Of a stretch of 64,000 bases of DNA, positions 18,389 through 27,905 are shown one piece after another; the first letter of the stretch is position 1; each line of letters starts with the position of its first letter. The stretch is taken from positions 310,001-374,000 of the forward strand of contig NZ_CP118953.1 in NCBI RefSeq assembly GCF_029024625.1. The letters run 5' to 3'. The position numbers were made by a program, and so were the translations under genes. A model generated the notes under the pieces. It was not told the origin of the DNA and did no database searches. It was given only the letters and a program-made list of their open reading frames with translations. This DNA comes from Staphylococcus chromogenes. GTDB taxonomy: Bacteria > Bacillota > Bacilli > Staphylococcales > Staphylococcaceae.

Positions 18389-20551
18389 TTTTTTCATGAT
18401 TTCGTTGTAAATCATGTCGCCAATGTATTTTGAGGCTTGACCATTTTCAATAGAACAGAAGCGGTCATAAAAAGCGTCGATACGGGAAGCGTAGTCTGTT
18501 TTAATCGTGTTGAGTTGTTTTAAGCCCTCGATCAGTTCGTCAGGTTGTGTATAAATCGGGCCTGGTAAATCTTTATGATAATCAATGTAAAAACCACGTA
18601 AGTTTTTATCGTATTTTTCAATATCATAGGCAAAGAAAAACTGTGGACGTTTTAAAATCCCATAGTCAAACATCACTGAAGAATAATCTGTAATCAATGC
18701 GTCACTGATCAAATACAGTCTAGAAATGTCATCATAATGAGAAACGTCGATTGCAAAATCTTCAAAACCATTTAAATCCATCGCATTAGCAATTAGATAA
18801 TGCATACGTAATAAAATAACGTAATCGTCCCCTAATGCCGCTTGAAGTTTTGGTAAATCAATTTTGAGTTCGAACGTGTATTTCCCTTTTTTAATAAATT
18901 CATCATCACGCCACGTGGGTGCGTACATGACAATTTTTTTACCTTCAGGAATATTGAGTTCTTCTCTAATTTCTTGTTGTAAAGCTTCATCATTCGCACG
19001 ATTGACTAAAATATCGTTTCTTGGGTAACCAATTTCTAAAATATCGTCAGGTGACATCCAAAATGCGGTTCTAAAAATTTCGGATGAGTAACGGTTAGGA
19101 GAAATCAAATAATCCCAACGTGACGTTTCTTTATTGAAATTACGTTTATACAGTGATGTTGTTGTGCCTGGCATACGAACCACTTTCATATCGTTAGCCA
19201 GTCGTTTTAAAGGTGTCCCATGCCAGGTTTGGACGTACGTCTGATTCGGCTTTTTATTTAAGAACAATGGAATACGCGCATTAGAAACCCACACTTTGGC
19301 TTCAGAGTAAGCCTTGTAATAAGCTTTTGATTCTTTTTGTACTTTCGTCGCTGAACCTGGAACATGACTGTTTTCCGGATCTTTGAGAATCCATTTGTAG
19401 TTGAGTTCTGGATAATGATGTTGCATGTATTCATAAATATATTTTGGACTATCACTATAATTTTTACCGCCAAATGATTCGAATACGACGGTTTTGTCAT
19501 TCACATTTTCCTCTTTGTCCGTTAAGAAGTATTCAGAACGCTCTTTTCCTTTTTGACGCAAGGCAATACGTTTGGCATGACGTGTAATGAAGCGGAACTT
19601 ATTAATACGTAAAGCCAATGTAGGCTTATTCATCGCAAATGCGAGCATTTCTAAAGAGAATAACAATTTTTTCTCACTTAAAATAGCCACGTTCAAATGA
19701 CGTGCGACTTTAACGAGTGCGTCCGTATGTAGTTGTGTACGACGTGGGGTTTCATCAAGGTTTGGCATAAAGTCTTGATGTAACTTTTGAATCATTTTTT
19801 TCTTCACAAATTCACGGACAGGGCCTTTTTTGACACGCGATAAAGCGTCGATAAAGCTATCTACATAATCTTCGAAGAGCACATCAAAGCTTTGTTCAGA
19901 TAAGGTATTAGTTTCGAACGGGTCATAAACTTCTCCTTTGAAATAAAACGGAAACTGCGTAATGCGTACAAAATGATTCACATATTGAACATATTCAAGA
20001 ATGAAAGACCAGTCGGTGTAGACTTTTAAATCTTCGTTAAATTGAATATTGTGCGCTTTTACGATACCTGTACGGAAAATAATGTTACACGCCGTGTTTT
20101 TACGTAAGAACGAATTAGGATTCCGCTTCGAATCAAAATATTGCACTTGCACACGGTTTTGATCCACAAACTGAGGCATTTTAAGACTAAATTCATGAAT
20201 AGGTGCAACTAATCCGTCGAGACCATTCAGATGCTTAAGGTAAAAATTCACCGCATAAGTGGCCAATTTATCATCCGCATCGACAAACATAAAATAAGGC
20301 GTATCTACATGTTGCATTCCCACATTTCTCGCGTGCGCATGTCCATGATTTTCCTCTAATTTCACATATTTTACGTTTTTATCGTAGCCTTTGAGTGCGG
20401 CTTTCATTAATTTTTCACTATTGTCAGTAGAACCGTCATTCACAAATATGAGGTCAAATGACTGGTTACGTTGACGTTTTAAATAGTCAATACACGACTC
20501 TATATACTCCTCAGAGTTATAGAATGGCACTATGATGGATAGTGCATTCAT
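18386..20551 (-). CDS. Glycosyltransferase/CDP-glycerol glycerophosphotransferase fusion
   Basis: A 721-residue cytoplasmic, membrane-associated enzyme. Residues 1-230 are a GT2 (GT-A) domain (IIVPFYNSEEYI, FVNDGSTDNS, FVDADD). Residues about 350-715 are a teichoic-acid glycerophosphotransferase domain with WHGTPLKRL, GYPRND, APTWRD and ITDYSSVMFDY, the family's catalytic and CDP-glycerol-binding blocks. It would extend or decorate a glycerol-phosphate polymer. It is divergent from the TagE-like gene and forms a wall-polymer cluster with it and the GT2 gene at 22.5 kb. The precise polymer is not determinable. Confidence 0.85.
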   Translation of the reverse strand: MNALSIIVPFYNSEEYIESCIDYLKRQRNQSFDLIFVNDGSTDNSEKLMKAALKGYDKNVKYVKLEENHGHAHARNVGMQHVDTPYFMFVDADDKLATYAVNFYLKHLNGLDGLVAPIHEFSLKMPQFVDQNRVQVQYFDSKRNPNSFLRKNTACNIIFRTGIVKAHNIQFNEDLKVYTDWSFILEYVQYVNHFVRITQFPFYFKGEVYDPFETNTLSEQSFDVLFEDYVDSFIDALSRVKKGPVREFVKKKMIQKLHQDFMPNLDETPRRTQLHTDALVKVARHLNVAILSEKKLLFSLEMLAFAMNKPTLALRINKFRFITRHAKRIALRQKGKERSEYFLTDKEENVNDKTVVFESFGGKNYSDSPKYIYEYMQHHYPELNYKWILKDPENSHVPGSATKVQKESKAYYKAYSEAKVWVSNARIPLFLNKKPNQTYVQTWHGTPLKRLANDMKVVRMPGTTTSLYKRNFNKETSRWDYLISPNRYSSEIFRTAFWMSPDDILEIGYPRNDILVNRANDEALQQEIREELNIPEGKKIVMYAPTWRDDEFIKKGKYTFELKIDLPKLQAALGDDYVILLRMHYLIANAMDLNGFEDFAIDVSHYDDISRLYLISDALITDYSSVMFDYGILKRPQFFFAYDIEKYDKNLRGFYIDYHKDLPGPIYTQPDELIEGLKQLNTIKTDYASRIDAFYDRFCSIENGQASKYIGDMIYNEIMKK

Positions 20552-20747
20552 AAAGAATCATCCTCTCTTTGCAATTCTCATTCTCACGTATTATAGCATT
20601 TATTGAAAAGATAAAATAGCGGTTATCGTTTCGATATGAATTATTATAAACATTTTATTATAAAAAGGGATTTCGTCTGGTTGTTTATTAGTATGTATAC
20701 CTATATAATTAGTAGGATATTATGACTTATTAATGGGGGTGCGCGTC

Positions 20748-22250
20748 ATGTTATATACGGTAACATCGACTTTACCGGAATTTCACGGGGGAAGAACAAA
20801 ATCTTTACTAAGTAGAAACTTATTCTTGGAGACCCAGTTACAACAAGACCACACAATTTTAACAACTAACTATAATCCAAATTATCCGCAGATTGAAAAG
20901 CGTTTTATTCAGCGGGGCGTATTGAGTAAAACGATGAAACATATCAATATTTTTGAATGGATTTCTAATGGAGAATGTTATCAATTTCCAACAACACCTT
21001 TTCGTAATCAACCCAAATATCAAAGTCATCACGTGAAGATAAAAGGTTTAAAACACGAGATTAAAGAAAAAACACCAGAAGTTGTTAGATACTATGAAAA
21101 TAATCAATATGTACGCTATCGTAAATATGAAGATATAGATAAGGGAATCCTCAAATTTGAAGATTTTATGATTCCAGGCGTCAAGCATAAAATTGAACGT
21201 TGGGAATACAATGAATGGGGCTATTTACACAAAAAAACAACCTATTCGACTAAAAGGAATAAACGCTTAGCCGACGCCTTTTATAATCAACACGGAGAGG
21301 TCTATTGTAAGCGTTACTTTTCAGATGATGAACGCAGTAAAATCATTCAAATTGTCTTATACAAACACGGACAAGTATATAAAGTATTTGATTCAGAAAA
21401 CGCATTTTTTACGTACTTTTTTGAAGCCGTTTTACCGAAAAATGCCATCGTATTTAACGATGCACGTCTTATTGATAAGTCGTTATTAGATGTGAAACAA
21501 CCACTAAAAAGCATCTTTGTATTTCACAGTAGTCACTTAAACCTTCAAGGTGCACTTAAATCAAGATATAAAGTATCTCAAGCACGACATGATGAAATTT
21601 CAAAAATCTTTGTTTTAACAGATCAACAAAAAGCAGATGTTATGAAAGACTATGATATTGGGTCAGATCGCGTTGTGGTGATTCCACACTTTACAAAAAT
21701 CAACACAACGAAAGCAGAACATAAAGAAGATAACTTTGTATTTATAGGCCGTATTGATGAAAATAAACAGGTGCCTAAAATAATTGATAGTTTTAAAATT
21801 TATCATGATCAAGGGTATCCGTATGGATTAAATATTTATGGTTATGGTGAAGATAAAGATATTCAAGCTGTAGAAACACATATAAAAGATTTAAATTTAA
21901 CAGAAAAAGTCTGCTTTCAGGGGAGAACGCATCAACCTGATTTACTTTTTTCAAAACATCGTGCGTCCCTTTTGGCGAGTCAATATGAAGGCTTTGCGTT
22001 ATCGGTGATGGAAAGTTTAAATAATGATTGTCCTGTCATTGCCTATGACATCAAATATGGTCCGGGAGAATTAATTCAAAATGGCCTCAATGGCTATACG
22101 GTCCCGCCACAAGATGTAGAAGGCATGGCGCAAAAAATGATTGAAATTACAAAGCATCCTATACCGCATGTGAAATTGGACGAGAAATTTAGTGAACAAG
22201 CGGCAATTGAAAATTACCGTGCCTTACTTAAGGATTTAGAGGAGAACTAA
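20748..22250 (+). CDS. TagE/TarM-like poly(glycerol-phosphate) glycosyltransferase
   Basis: A 500-residue GT4 enzyme. The N-terminal LPEFHGGRTKSLL is followed by a long insertion (about 80-200) typical of TagE/TarM proteins. The C-terminal GT-B domain has VFIGRIDENKQVPKII, LLASQYEGFALSVMESL (the EX7E motif) and YDIKYGPGELI. It would transfer a sugar from a UDP-sugar to a teichoic acid. The start is taken at ATG 20748 after GGGGGTG rather than at the upstream ATG 20733. The neighbouring transferases support a wall-polymer role. Confidence 0.83.
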   Translation: MLYTVTSTLPEFHGGRTKSLLSRNLFLETQLQQDHTILTTNYNPNYPQIEKRFIQRGVLSKTMKHINIFEWISNGECYQFPTTPFRNQPKYQSHHVKIKGLKHEIKEKTPEVVRYYENNQYVRYRKYEDIDKGILKFEDFMIPGVKHKIERWEYNEWGYLHKKTTYSTKRNKRLADAFYNQHGEVYCKRYFSDDERSKIIQIVLYKHGQVYKVFDSENAFFTYFFEAVLPKNAIVFNDARLIDKSLLDVKQPLKSIFVFHSSHLNLQGALKSRYKVSQARHDEISKIFVLTDQQKADVMKDYDIGSDRVVVIPHFTKINTTKAEHKEDNFVFIGRIDENKQVPKIIDSFKIYHDQGYPYGLNIYGYGEDKDIQAVETHIKDLNLTEKVCFQGRTHQPDLLFSKHRASLLASQYEGFALSVMESLNNDCPVIAYDIKYGPGELIQNGLNGYTVPPQDVEGMAQKMIEITKHPIPHVKLDEKFSEQAAIENYRALLKDLEEN

Positions 22251-22380
22251 TCGTGGGGATGAGGTGCTTCGACCCTATGGATTTAAGAAGCACCCTCGCG
22301 TTGACAGAGAGTCCATTCATCGATTGTAAGTTACCAAAAAGGAATGTTTTTAGAATTAAAAAGCACACAAAATATTAATG

Positions 22381-22412
22381 CGAGGCTGTCTATGTGACAG
22401 TCTCGTTTTTTA
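22381..22412 (+). terminator. Terminator after the TagE-like gene
   Basis: CGAGGCTGTC and GACAGTCTCG form a stem followed by six T. An additional hairpin (GGTGCTTC/GAAGCACC, 22263-22294) precedes it without a T-run. Confidence 0.85.
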
Positions 22413-22547
22413 GTGTTCTTTTATTCAATGCAGAGTAATGCTATCAACAAACTAATGAATAAATATAATTTTTTAAAGTAGATTTAAGTTGTAAAAAAGT
22501 TAACGGTTTTGTTAGAATTAACAAAATAACTAATAGTGGGTGAAAAA

Positions 22548-24419
22548 GTGGGAAAATTAATTTCAGTCATCGTACCGGTTTACAATAAAGCACCTTTTTT
22601 AGAACGTTGTATTGAATCATTAGTCCATTTAAAAAAACATGAGTTCGTGGAAGCCATCTTTGTGGATGATTGTTCGACGGATGATTCATTAGAAATTATT
22701 AAAAAGTATGCGGCAGAATATGAGATGATTCAGTACGTGGAGTTATCTGAAAATACAGGAGGGCCAGCAGAACCGCGCAATGAGGGAATGAAACATGCGC
22801 AAGGGGAATATCTGACATTTTTAGATGCGGATGATTGGCTTGATCATGATCATTTTATTGAATTTGTTGAACGTGTCCATGCTGAGGGTTCTGATATAGG
22901 ATTCGGGCGTACATTTAAACATACAGATAAACAAGTAACACAAGTGGCGCGTTTTCAATCTTTCGAAAATCGGTCTGGGCTCGTTCCTTATGAAATAGAA
23001 AAAGTTTTCCGTGCTGTAGGTCCTCCAGGAAAAATCTTCAAAAAGACTTTAGTGGAAACACATAATATCAGATTGAAACATTTAAAATATGGGGAAGATA
23101 AATTGTTTTTCACTGAATTGATTGCTAAAGCGGCAACCGCAACAATGACAACATTACCCGTGTATCACGTCAATCGATATAGTCAAAATGTGTCACTTGT
23201 TAAAACGACGACGCCATTCGAAAAAGCAAAAATTAATTATGATTTATTAAAAACGGTCATCTCGCTTAATATACCTGAAGTTGCCAAAACGAATGCTATT
23301 TCTCGTTTTATGGAACTCGACTTTATGAGTCGCTTTTTCTTCACAAAAACATTTTTAAGGTCGCAAGATAAAGCCGCGTACTATTCCCTTTTCGATAAGG
23401 TTTGTGAAACAATTGAAAATACGCATGTCGATATGGACGCACTATTTACGATAGAAAAGTATCGTGTAGCCTATGTGTTATTTAAACAAGGGGATAGAGA
23501 AGCGCTCGAACAATTTGTGAAATCTGTTTTTGAAGATGCCCAATTTTCAAGATTCATAGAGAATAATATTGTGTACCAAGAAATAGGCTTAGCCTCTATT
23601 ACATCCTTAAAAGTTCCGTGTTATCCCGTTTATCAAGGCACACAAATCGTTGAAGGACAAAAATACGAAGTGATTGATGTATTGAAACCTGAAGCGGTAT
23701 CGGTTCGTGGGGTACGTGCTGTAGAAGTACGCAATGAATTAAATGAATCAACTTTGCCTTTTGAGATGAAAGGTCGTCAGTTACTTATTCCAACAGAAGC
23801 ACTTCAATTTCAAACAGAAGCGCCTTTTAATATTGCTGTGGATTATTCGAAATATGACACGGTGTTAGTTTTTGCGTCCTATCCTTCAACGCAAACAGAA
23901 AATGTGATGAAACGAAAATCATTCAAAGTCGAGTTTGAACCTGAAGATACGACTAAAATAGGGGGTAAACGTTATTTTAAAACTGCCCCACAATCCGTTC
24001 TCGCCATTAAAAAAATTAAATTGTACGAAGATGTGGATTTTACGCAAAAAGTGGCAGATGTTGAGCCAGGTACATTATTGAATATTCAAGGACTTGTGTA
24101 TTCCTCTAATGAAACGCCACGCTTACAAACAGAAGAAGGTCTGATTTTAACGGCGAATATTGAATTTGTCGAACCTCTATCATCTGTTGACACGAACACC
24201 TATATGACTCAAATTCCAAAACGCGTTGAAATTACAAAAGGTTGTAAATTGTATACTGATCGTTCGTTTAAAAATGATCCTATTCGCAGTCTAAAAGTAG
24301 GTGAAACCTTTGATATTGAAACCATCATCTACACGTCGAATCACACGCCGCGACTTAAAACACAACAAGGCGAGTATCTCACTGCTAACAAAAATTTTGT
24401 AAAAGAGATTTCGTTTTAG
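22548..24419 (+). CDS. GT2 glycosyltransferase with two C-terminal SH3-like (DUF5776-type) repeats
   Basis: About 623 residues. The N-terminal GT-A domain (about 1-230) has ISVIVPVYNKAPFLERC, FVDDCSTDDS, NTGGPAEPRN and FLDADDW; the GGP-x-x-PRN block resembles the TarS type of wall teichoic acid GlcNAc transferase. A helical middle follows (230-340), then a linker. Two related repeats of about 65 residues lie near the C terminus (about 460-545 and 550-620), each with a K-LY-D segment followed by TPRLxTxxGxxLTAN. Such SH3-like repeats are usually extracellular wall-binding modules, so finding them on an apparently cytoplasmic transferase is unusual. The start is uncertain: GTG 22536 or 22548. 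Confidence 0.8.
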   Translation: MGKLISVIVPVYNKAPFLERCIESLVHLKKHEFVEAIFVDDCSTDDSLEIIKKYAAEYEMIQYVELSENTGGPAEPRNEGMKHAQGEYLTFLDADDWLDHDHFIEFVERVHAEGSDIGFGRTFKHTDKQVTQVARFQSFENRSGLVPYEIEKVFRAVGPPGKIFKKTLVETHNIRLKHLKYGEDKLFFTELIAKAATATMTTLPVYHVNRYSQNVSLVKTTTPFEKAKINYDLLKTVISLNIPEVAKTNAISRFMELDFMSRFFFTKTFLRSQDKAAYYSLFDKVCETIENTHVDMDALFTIEKYRVAYVLFKQGDREALEQFVKSVFEDAQFSRFIENNIVYQEIGLASITSLKVPCYPVYQGTQIVEGQKYEVIDVLKPEAVSVRGVRAVEVRNELNESTLPFEMKGRQLLIPTEALQFQTEAPFNIAVDYSKYDTVLVFASYPSTQTENVMKRKSFKVEFEPEDTTKIGGKRYFKTAPQSVLAIKKIKLYEDVDFTQKVADVEPGTLLNIQGLVYSSNETPRLQTEEGLILTANIEFVEPLSSVDTNTYMTQIPKRVEITKGCKLYTDRSFKNDPIRSLKVGETFDIETIIYTSNHTPRLKTQQGEYLTANKNFVKEISF

Positions 24420-24437
24420 AAAGAAGAGACACCCATT

Positions 24438-25919
24438 ATGTTAGAACGTGTACTACGTTACCGAATTTTAATCCCGATTATTATTTTTTATTTTGTCATG
24501 AGCGTATTAACCCCTTTAACACATGATGATTTAGAGTGGGGCACTTCCTATGGCACACATATGTTTCAAACTTTTTATGAAACCTTAAATGGACGCTACT
24601 TAGGGAATACGTTCGAAGTCATTGCGACACGAGTGGCGTTATTCCGTTATCTCGTTTATGTCGTCTTTGCGATAGGCATCATGGTAGTTATTCAAAAAAG
24701 TGTGGATGATATTTTAGGGGAAGATCATCACCCCAATGATCATATGTTGTTATTGTTTGTGTTGATTTTGTTGATCCCTTCCACGATTTACAGTCAAATT
24801 TATGGCTGGTTTGCTGGATTTTTTAACTATGTCCCTGCCATGTTTGCTTCATTGCTCATTTTGCGCTATTGCATCAAATTAGTGCAACATGGCAAATTGC
24901 GATGGTGGGAAATGCTGTTGATGATGGTGACCGCTATTTTAGGGCAATGGTTTATGGAAAGCATGACCCTCTTTAATATTGCGATGATTACGATTTCAGC
25001 GATTGTTTATTATGTGAAATATCGTAAACATTTAAAACAACTCTTCATCGCTTTTGGAAGTGCGTTCATAGGAGCTATTGTAATGTTTACGAATCCCCAG
25101 TATATCAAAATTTTTGGTGGCCAATCCGATTATCAAAAAGTGAGTAGTGAGGATCAAGGACTCATCAGTCGAATGTTTCATACGTTGACGACGCAATTTC
25201 CAGAGCATATCATTTATCAATCGATACTGATTTTAATTCTTATCGCCATTTTGTTAGGTTATCAAGTTTATCGAAGTACTGTCCCGTTCTATGTGAAGGG
25301 TTTACTCTATCTAGGTTTAGCCAGTGCCCCATTGTACATGTTGTTGATTCGACTTCCGCTAGATCTTGACTTGAGACTTCATGAAGCGCAGGTTGCGTTC
25401 ATAGACTTTTTCATTGCGATAACGTTCTATATCGCTTTGTTATTAAGTGTGTATTACGGTGCGTTACCTGTACGCATAAAGACATATGTTATGGTATTAC
25501 TGCTCACGATTCCTATCATGGTGGCACCGCTGTTAATTGTACAGCCGATAGGCCCGCGAAATTTTTATGCCGTATTTATTATTTATGTGATGGTAGCATT
25601 TGTACTCTTACGTTATTTAAGGTTAAATGGGCCAAGTTGGCAATGGTTAATTCGCCTATTTGCGGTCACGTTTGCGACTGCGTATGTGGTAATGTTTTCG
25701 ATCATTAGTATTGCGGATCATATGCGTCTTGCGGGCATCCATCGTGCCGCTTCTGAAAACCCAAATTTAACAACTTATCATATGCAACGGTTGCCTTTTG
25801 AAGAATATATGCAACGTTCTACGCCAGAAACCGAACGCCGTAAAGCGATTTTTAAAGATTTTTATGAAATTCCACAACATATCAAAATTACATTCCCTCC
25901 AAAACAGGAGAGAAAATAA
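24438..25919 (+). CDS. Polytopic membrane protein, DUF6056-like
   Basis: A 493-residue integral membrane protein with about eleven predicted membrane segments and a short basic C-terminal tail. The early motif LTPLTHDDLEWG followed by GRYLGN resembles what I recall of DUF6056 and GtrII-like proteins, which are linked to glycan modification. It starts 18 bases after the GT2 gene and is probably co-transcribed, so a role in lipid-linked sugar handling for wall polymer decoration is a reasonable inference. Confidence 0.7.
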   Translation: MLERVLRYRILIPIIIFYFVMSVLTPLTHDDLEWGTSYGTHMFQTFYETLNGRYLGNTFEVIATRVALFRYLVYVVFAIGIMVVIQKSVDDILGEDHHPNDHMLLLFVLILLIPSTIYSQIYGWFAGFFNYVPAMFASLLILRYCIKLVQHGKLRWWEMLLMMVTAILGQWFMESMTLFNIAMITISAIVYYVKYRKHLKQLFIAFGSAFIGAIVMFTNPQYIKIFGGQSDYQKVSSEDQGLISRMFHTLTTQFPEHIIYQSILILILIAILLGYQVYRSTVPFYVKGLLYLGLASAPLYMLLIRLPLDLDLRLHEAQVAFIDFFIAITFYIALLLSVYYGALPVRIKTYVMVLLLTIPIMVAPLLIVQPIGPRNFYAVFIIYVMVAFVLLRYLRLNGPSWQWLIRLFAVTFATAYVVMFSIISIADHMRLAGIHRAASENPNLTTYHMQRLPFEEYMQRSTPETERRKAIFKDFYEIPQHIKITFPPKQERK

Positions 25920-25921
25920 AT

Positions 25922-25961
25922 CAAAGGAGCAAAGACAGTCCATGTCTAAGCTCCTTTTTGA
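25922..25961 (+). terminator. Terminator of the GT2/membrane protein unit
   Basis: AAAGGAGC...AGACA pairs with TGTCT...GCTCCTTTTT. Confidence 0.82.
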
Positions 25962-26009
25962 TTTGTAAATCGAGAGAGTGTAGTGTGCAAGTTTAGGAAA
26001 AAATCTTAA

Positions 26010-26050
26010 AAAAACTGTCTACAAGTAGGGAAGCCTTGCAGACAGTTTTT
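26010..26050 (-). terminator. Terminator of the PTS IIBC gene
   Basis: AAAAACTGTCT and AGACAGTTTTT flank an imperfect inner stem (CAAG/CTTG). The A-run on the plus strand provides the U-run for the minus-strand gene. Confidence 0.82.
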
Positions 26051-26052
26051 AG

Positions 26053-27522
26053 TTATTTATCTTGTTTTTCCATTTGTCTTTCAATTTCATCAGCGACTTG
26101 TTGAACGTGTGTCCCTATGATGACTTGTGCTTGATGTTGTCCATTTTTCGTTACCCCGACAGCGCCGGCAGACTTGATTTGGTTCTCATTCATTAAACTT
26201 GTATCTTTGAGTTCTAAACGTAAACGTGTCGCACAGTTTGTGAGAGAGGCAATATTGTCTTCGCCACCCAACCCTGAAATGATTGTCGAAGCGGTTTGAT
26301 AATATTTAGAGCCCGCTTGATGTGATGCGTTTTGAGTCAAGTCCACTTCAGGATCAGGAATTTCAGTGCCACGACCAGGTGTTTTTAGATTGAATTTCAC
26401 AATCATAAAACGGAAAATCACGTAATACAGAACGAAAAATACGAGCCCTTGTAAGACGAGCATAAGGGGCAGATGGGCAATCGGATTAATTAAAGACAAA
26501 ACGTAATCGATTAAACCGGCACTAAAAGAAAATCCTGCAGTCCATTGGAAAGTGGCTGCGATAAACAATGATAATCCAGTTAACACAGCGTGAAGGACAT
26601 ACAATTGTGGGGCCACAAACATAAAAGCAAACTCTATGGGTTCTGTAATCCCCACCACAAAAGCTGAAATAGAACCGGCTAACATTAAGCTTGCCACTTG
26701 TTTTTTGTTTTTACTGTCTGCGGTATGATACATCGCAAGTGCAGCGGCAGGCACCCCAAACATCATAATTGGGAAGAAGCCAGCCATGTAGCGACCTGTG
26801 ATCCCTTCTGTCCCTTTTTGACTTTGGAAATTGGCAATATCATTGACCCCTGCTACATCAAACCAGAACACCGCATTGAGCGCATGGTGAAGTCCAGTAG
26901 GAATCAATAAACGGTTAAAGAAACCATAGAGGCCGGCACCAATTGGCCCAAGTCCTAGAATAAATTCCCCAAAGTTGACGAGACCTGAATAAACGAATTG
27001 CCAAACAAAAAGTAGAATGCCTGACAGAATGACACTGAATAATGCGGTCATAATTGGCACAAGACGTTTCCCACTAAAAAACGCTAAAGCGGTAGGAAGC
27101 TCAGTAGAGGCAAATTTGTTATAAGCGTAAGCCGCAATTAAACCGACGAGAATCCCGATAAAGACATTGCCGTTATTAATATTCGCAAATCCAGCATTAA
27201 CGTCTTTCGTTGCGATATTTAAATAGTTCGCAACGTTTTCTGGTTTTAACAACGTCGTTACAGTGAAAAAGCCAACAACGGTTGCTAGTGCGACGGCACC
27301 ATCATTTTTCTTAGCCATGCCAAGACCGACACCAATGGCGAAAAGCAGACCGAGTTGTCCGATAATGCCCATGCCGGCGTTAAAAAAGAATGTATAGTAC
27401 GCATTTGTATTATTTGAAAATGCGGCAATCGTATTGGCGATTGCAATGAGAATCGCTGCTGCAGGTAACACCGCCACAGGAAGCATTAACGATCTCCCAA
27501 TACGCTGTAAAAAGTTAAGCAT
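26053..27522 (-). CDS. nagE: PTS N-acetylglucosamine/glucose-family IIBC component
   Basis: A 489-residue membrane permease. IIC spans about residues 1-375 (ten or so segments; LIPTGLHHALNAVFWFDV and GITEPIEFAFMFVAP are family signatures). IIB lies at about 410-489 with phospho-cysteine in LTNCATRLRLEL. The absence of a IIA domain means it relies on a separate glucose-type IIA. The start is ATG 27522 after AGAAGGTG. LHHALN plus the IIBC arrangement favours the GlcNAc branch, but glucose is not excluded. Two cre-like palindromes lie upstream. Confidence 0.83.
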   Translation of the reverse strand: MLNFLQRIGRSLMLPVAVLPAAAILIAIANTIAAFSNNTNAYYTFFFNAGMGIIGQLGLLFAIGVGLGMAKKNDGAVALATVVGFFTVTTLLKPENVANYLNIATKDVNAGFANINNGNVFIGILVGLIAAYAYNKFASTELPTALAFFSGKRLVPIMTALFSVILSGILLFVWQFVYSGLVNFGEFILGLGPIGAGLYGFFNRLLIPTGLHHALNAVFWFDVAGVNDIANFQSQKGTEGITGRYMAGFFPIMMFGVPAAALAMYHTADSKNKKQVASLMLAGSISAFVVGITEPIEFAFMFVAPQLYVLHAVLTGLSLFIAATFQWTAGFSFSAGLIDYVLSLINPIAHLPLMLVLQGLVFFVLYYVIFRFMIVKFNLKTPGRGTEIPDPEVDLTQNASHQAGSKYYQTASTIISGLGGEDNIASLTNCATRLRLELKDTSLMNENQIKSAGAVGVTKNGQHQAQVIIGTHVQQVADEIERQMEKQDK

Positions 27523-27555
27523 AAGTACACCTTCTATTCTTAAAATATGTATGAG

Positions 27556-27602
27556 TATCAAGCGCTTTTGATAAGCACAACTATTATATAATAGCGCTTA
27601 CA
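27556..27602 (-). promoter_or_regulatory. Two cre-like palindromes before nagE
   Basis: TATCAAGCGCTTTTGATA (27556-27573) and TAATAGCGCTTACA (27589-27602) both contain the AGCGCT core of CcpA sites. The second overlaps a TATAAT-like -10 of the minus-strand promoter; a NagR-type operator is also possible. Confidence 0.55.
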
Positions 27603-27710
27603 GATTGAATAGAGCCGTTAGATAAAAAACAAAAATTTGTAAAGTTATATTTAAAAATAAAGAGAGTGCATAACATTCCGGTATGCGCTATCGTCATAAA
27701 AATTCCAAAA

Positions 27711-27802
27711 TTAACAGTTAGGCATAAAAAACCTACACATAGGCAATGAAAATGCCTGGATGTTACCTCAATAGATAGATTTTTAACAGTTAAGCAAAAA
27801 AT
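27711..27802. repeat. Direct repeats upstream of the lipase gene
   Basis: TTAACAGTTAGGCATAAAAA (27711-27730) recurs as TTAACAGTTAAGCAAAAAAT (27783-27802), 72 bases apart. They lie between the divergent nagE and lipase genes, in a 344-base gap with no other gene. They could be paired operator sites; that is inference. Confidence 0.4.
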
Positions 27803-27905
27803 TAGAGCAACTAGGCAACTTTACAATAATTTTACGGTCTTTTGGTATGCTACCAGTGAAAAAGCCACTTTTAAAGGGCTATACATATCCGAAGGGACTG
27901 GTAAA

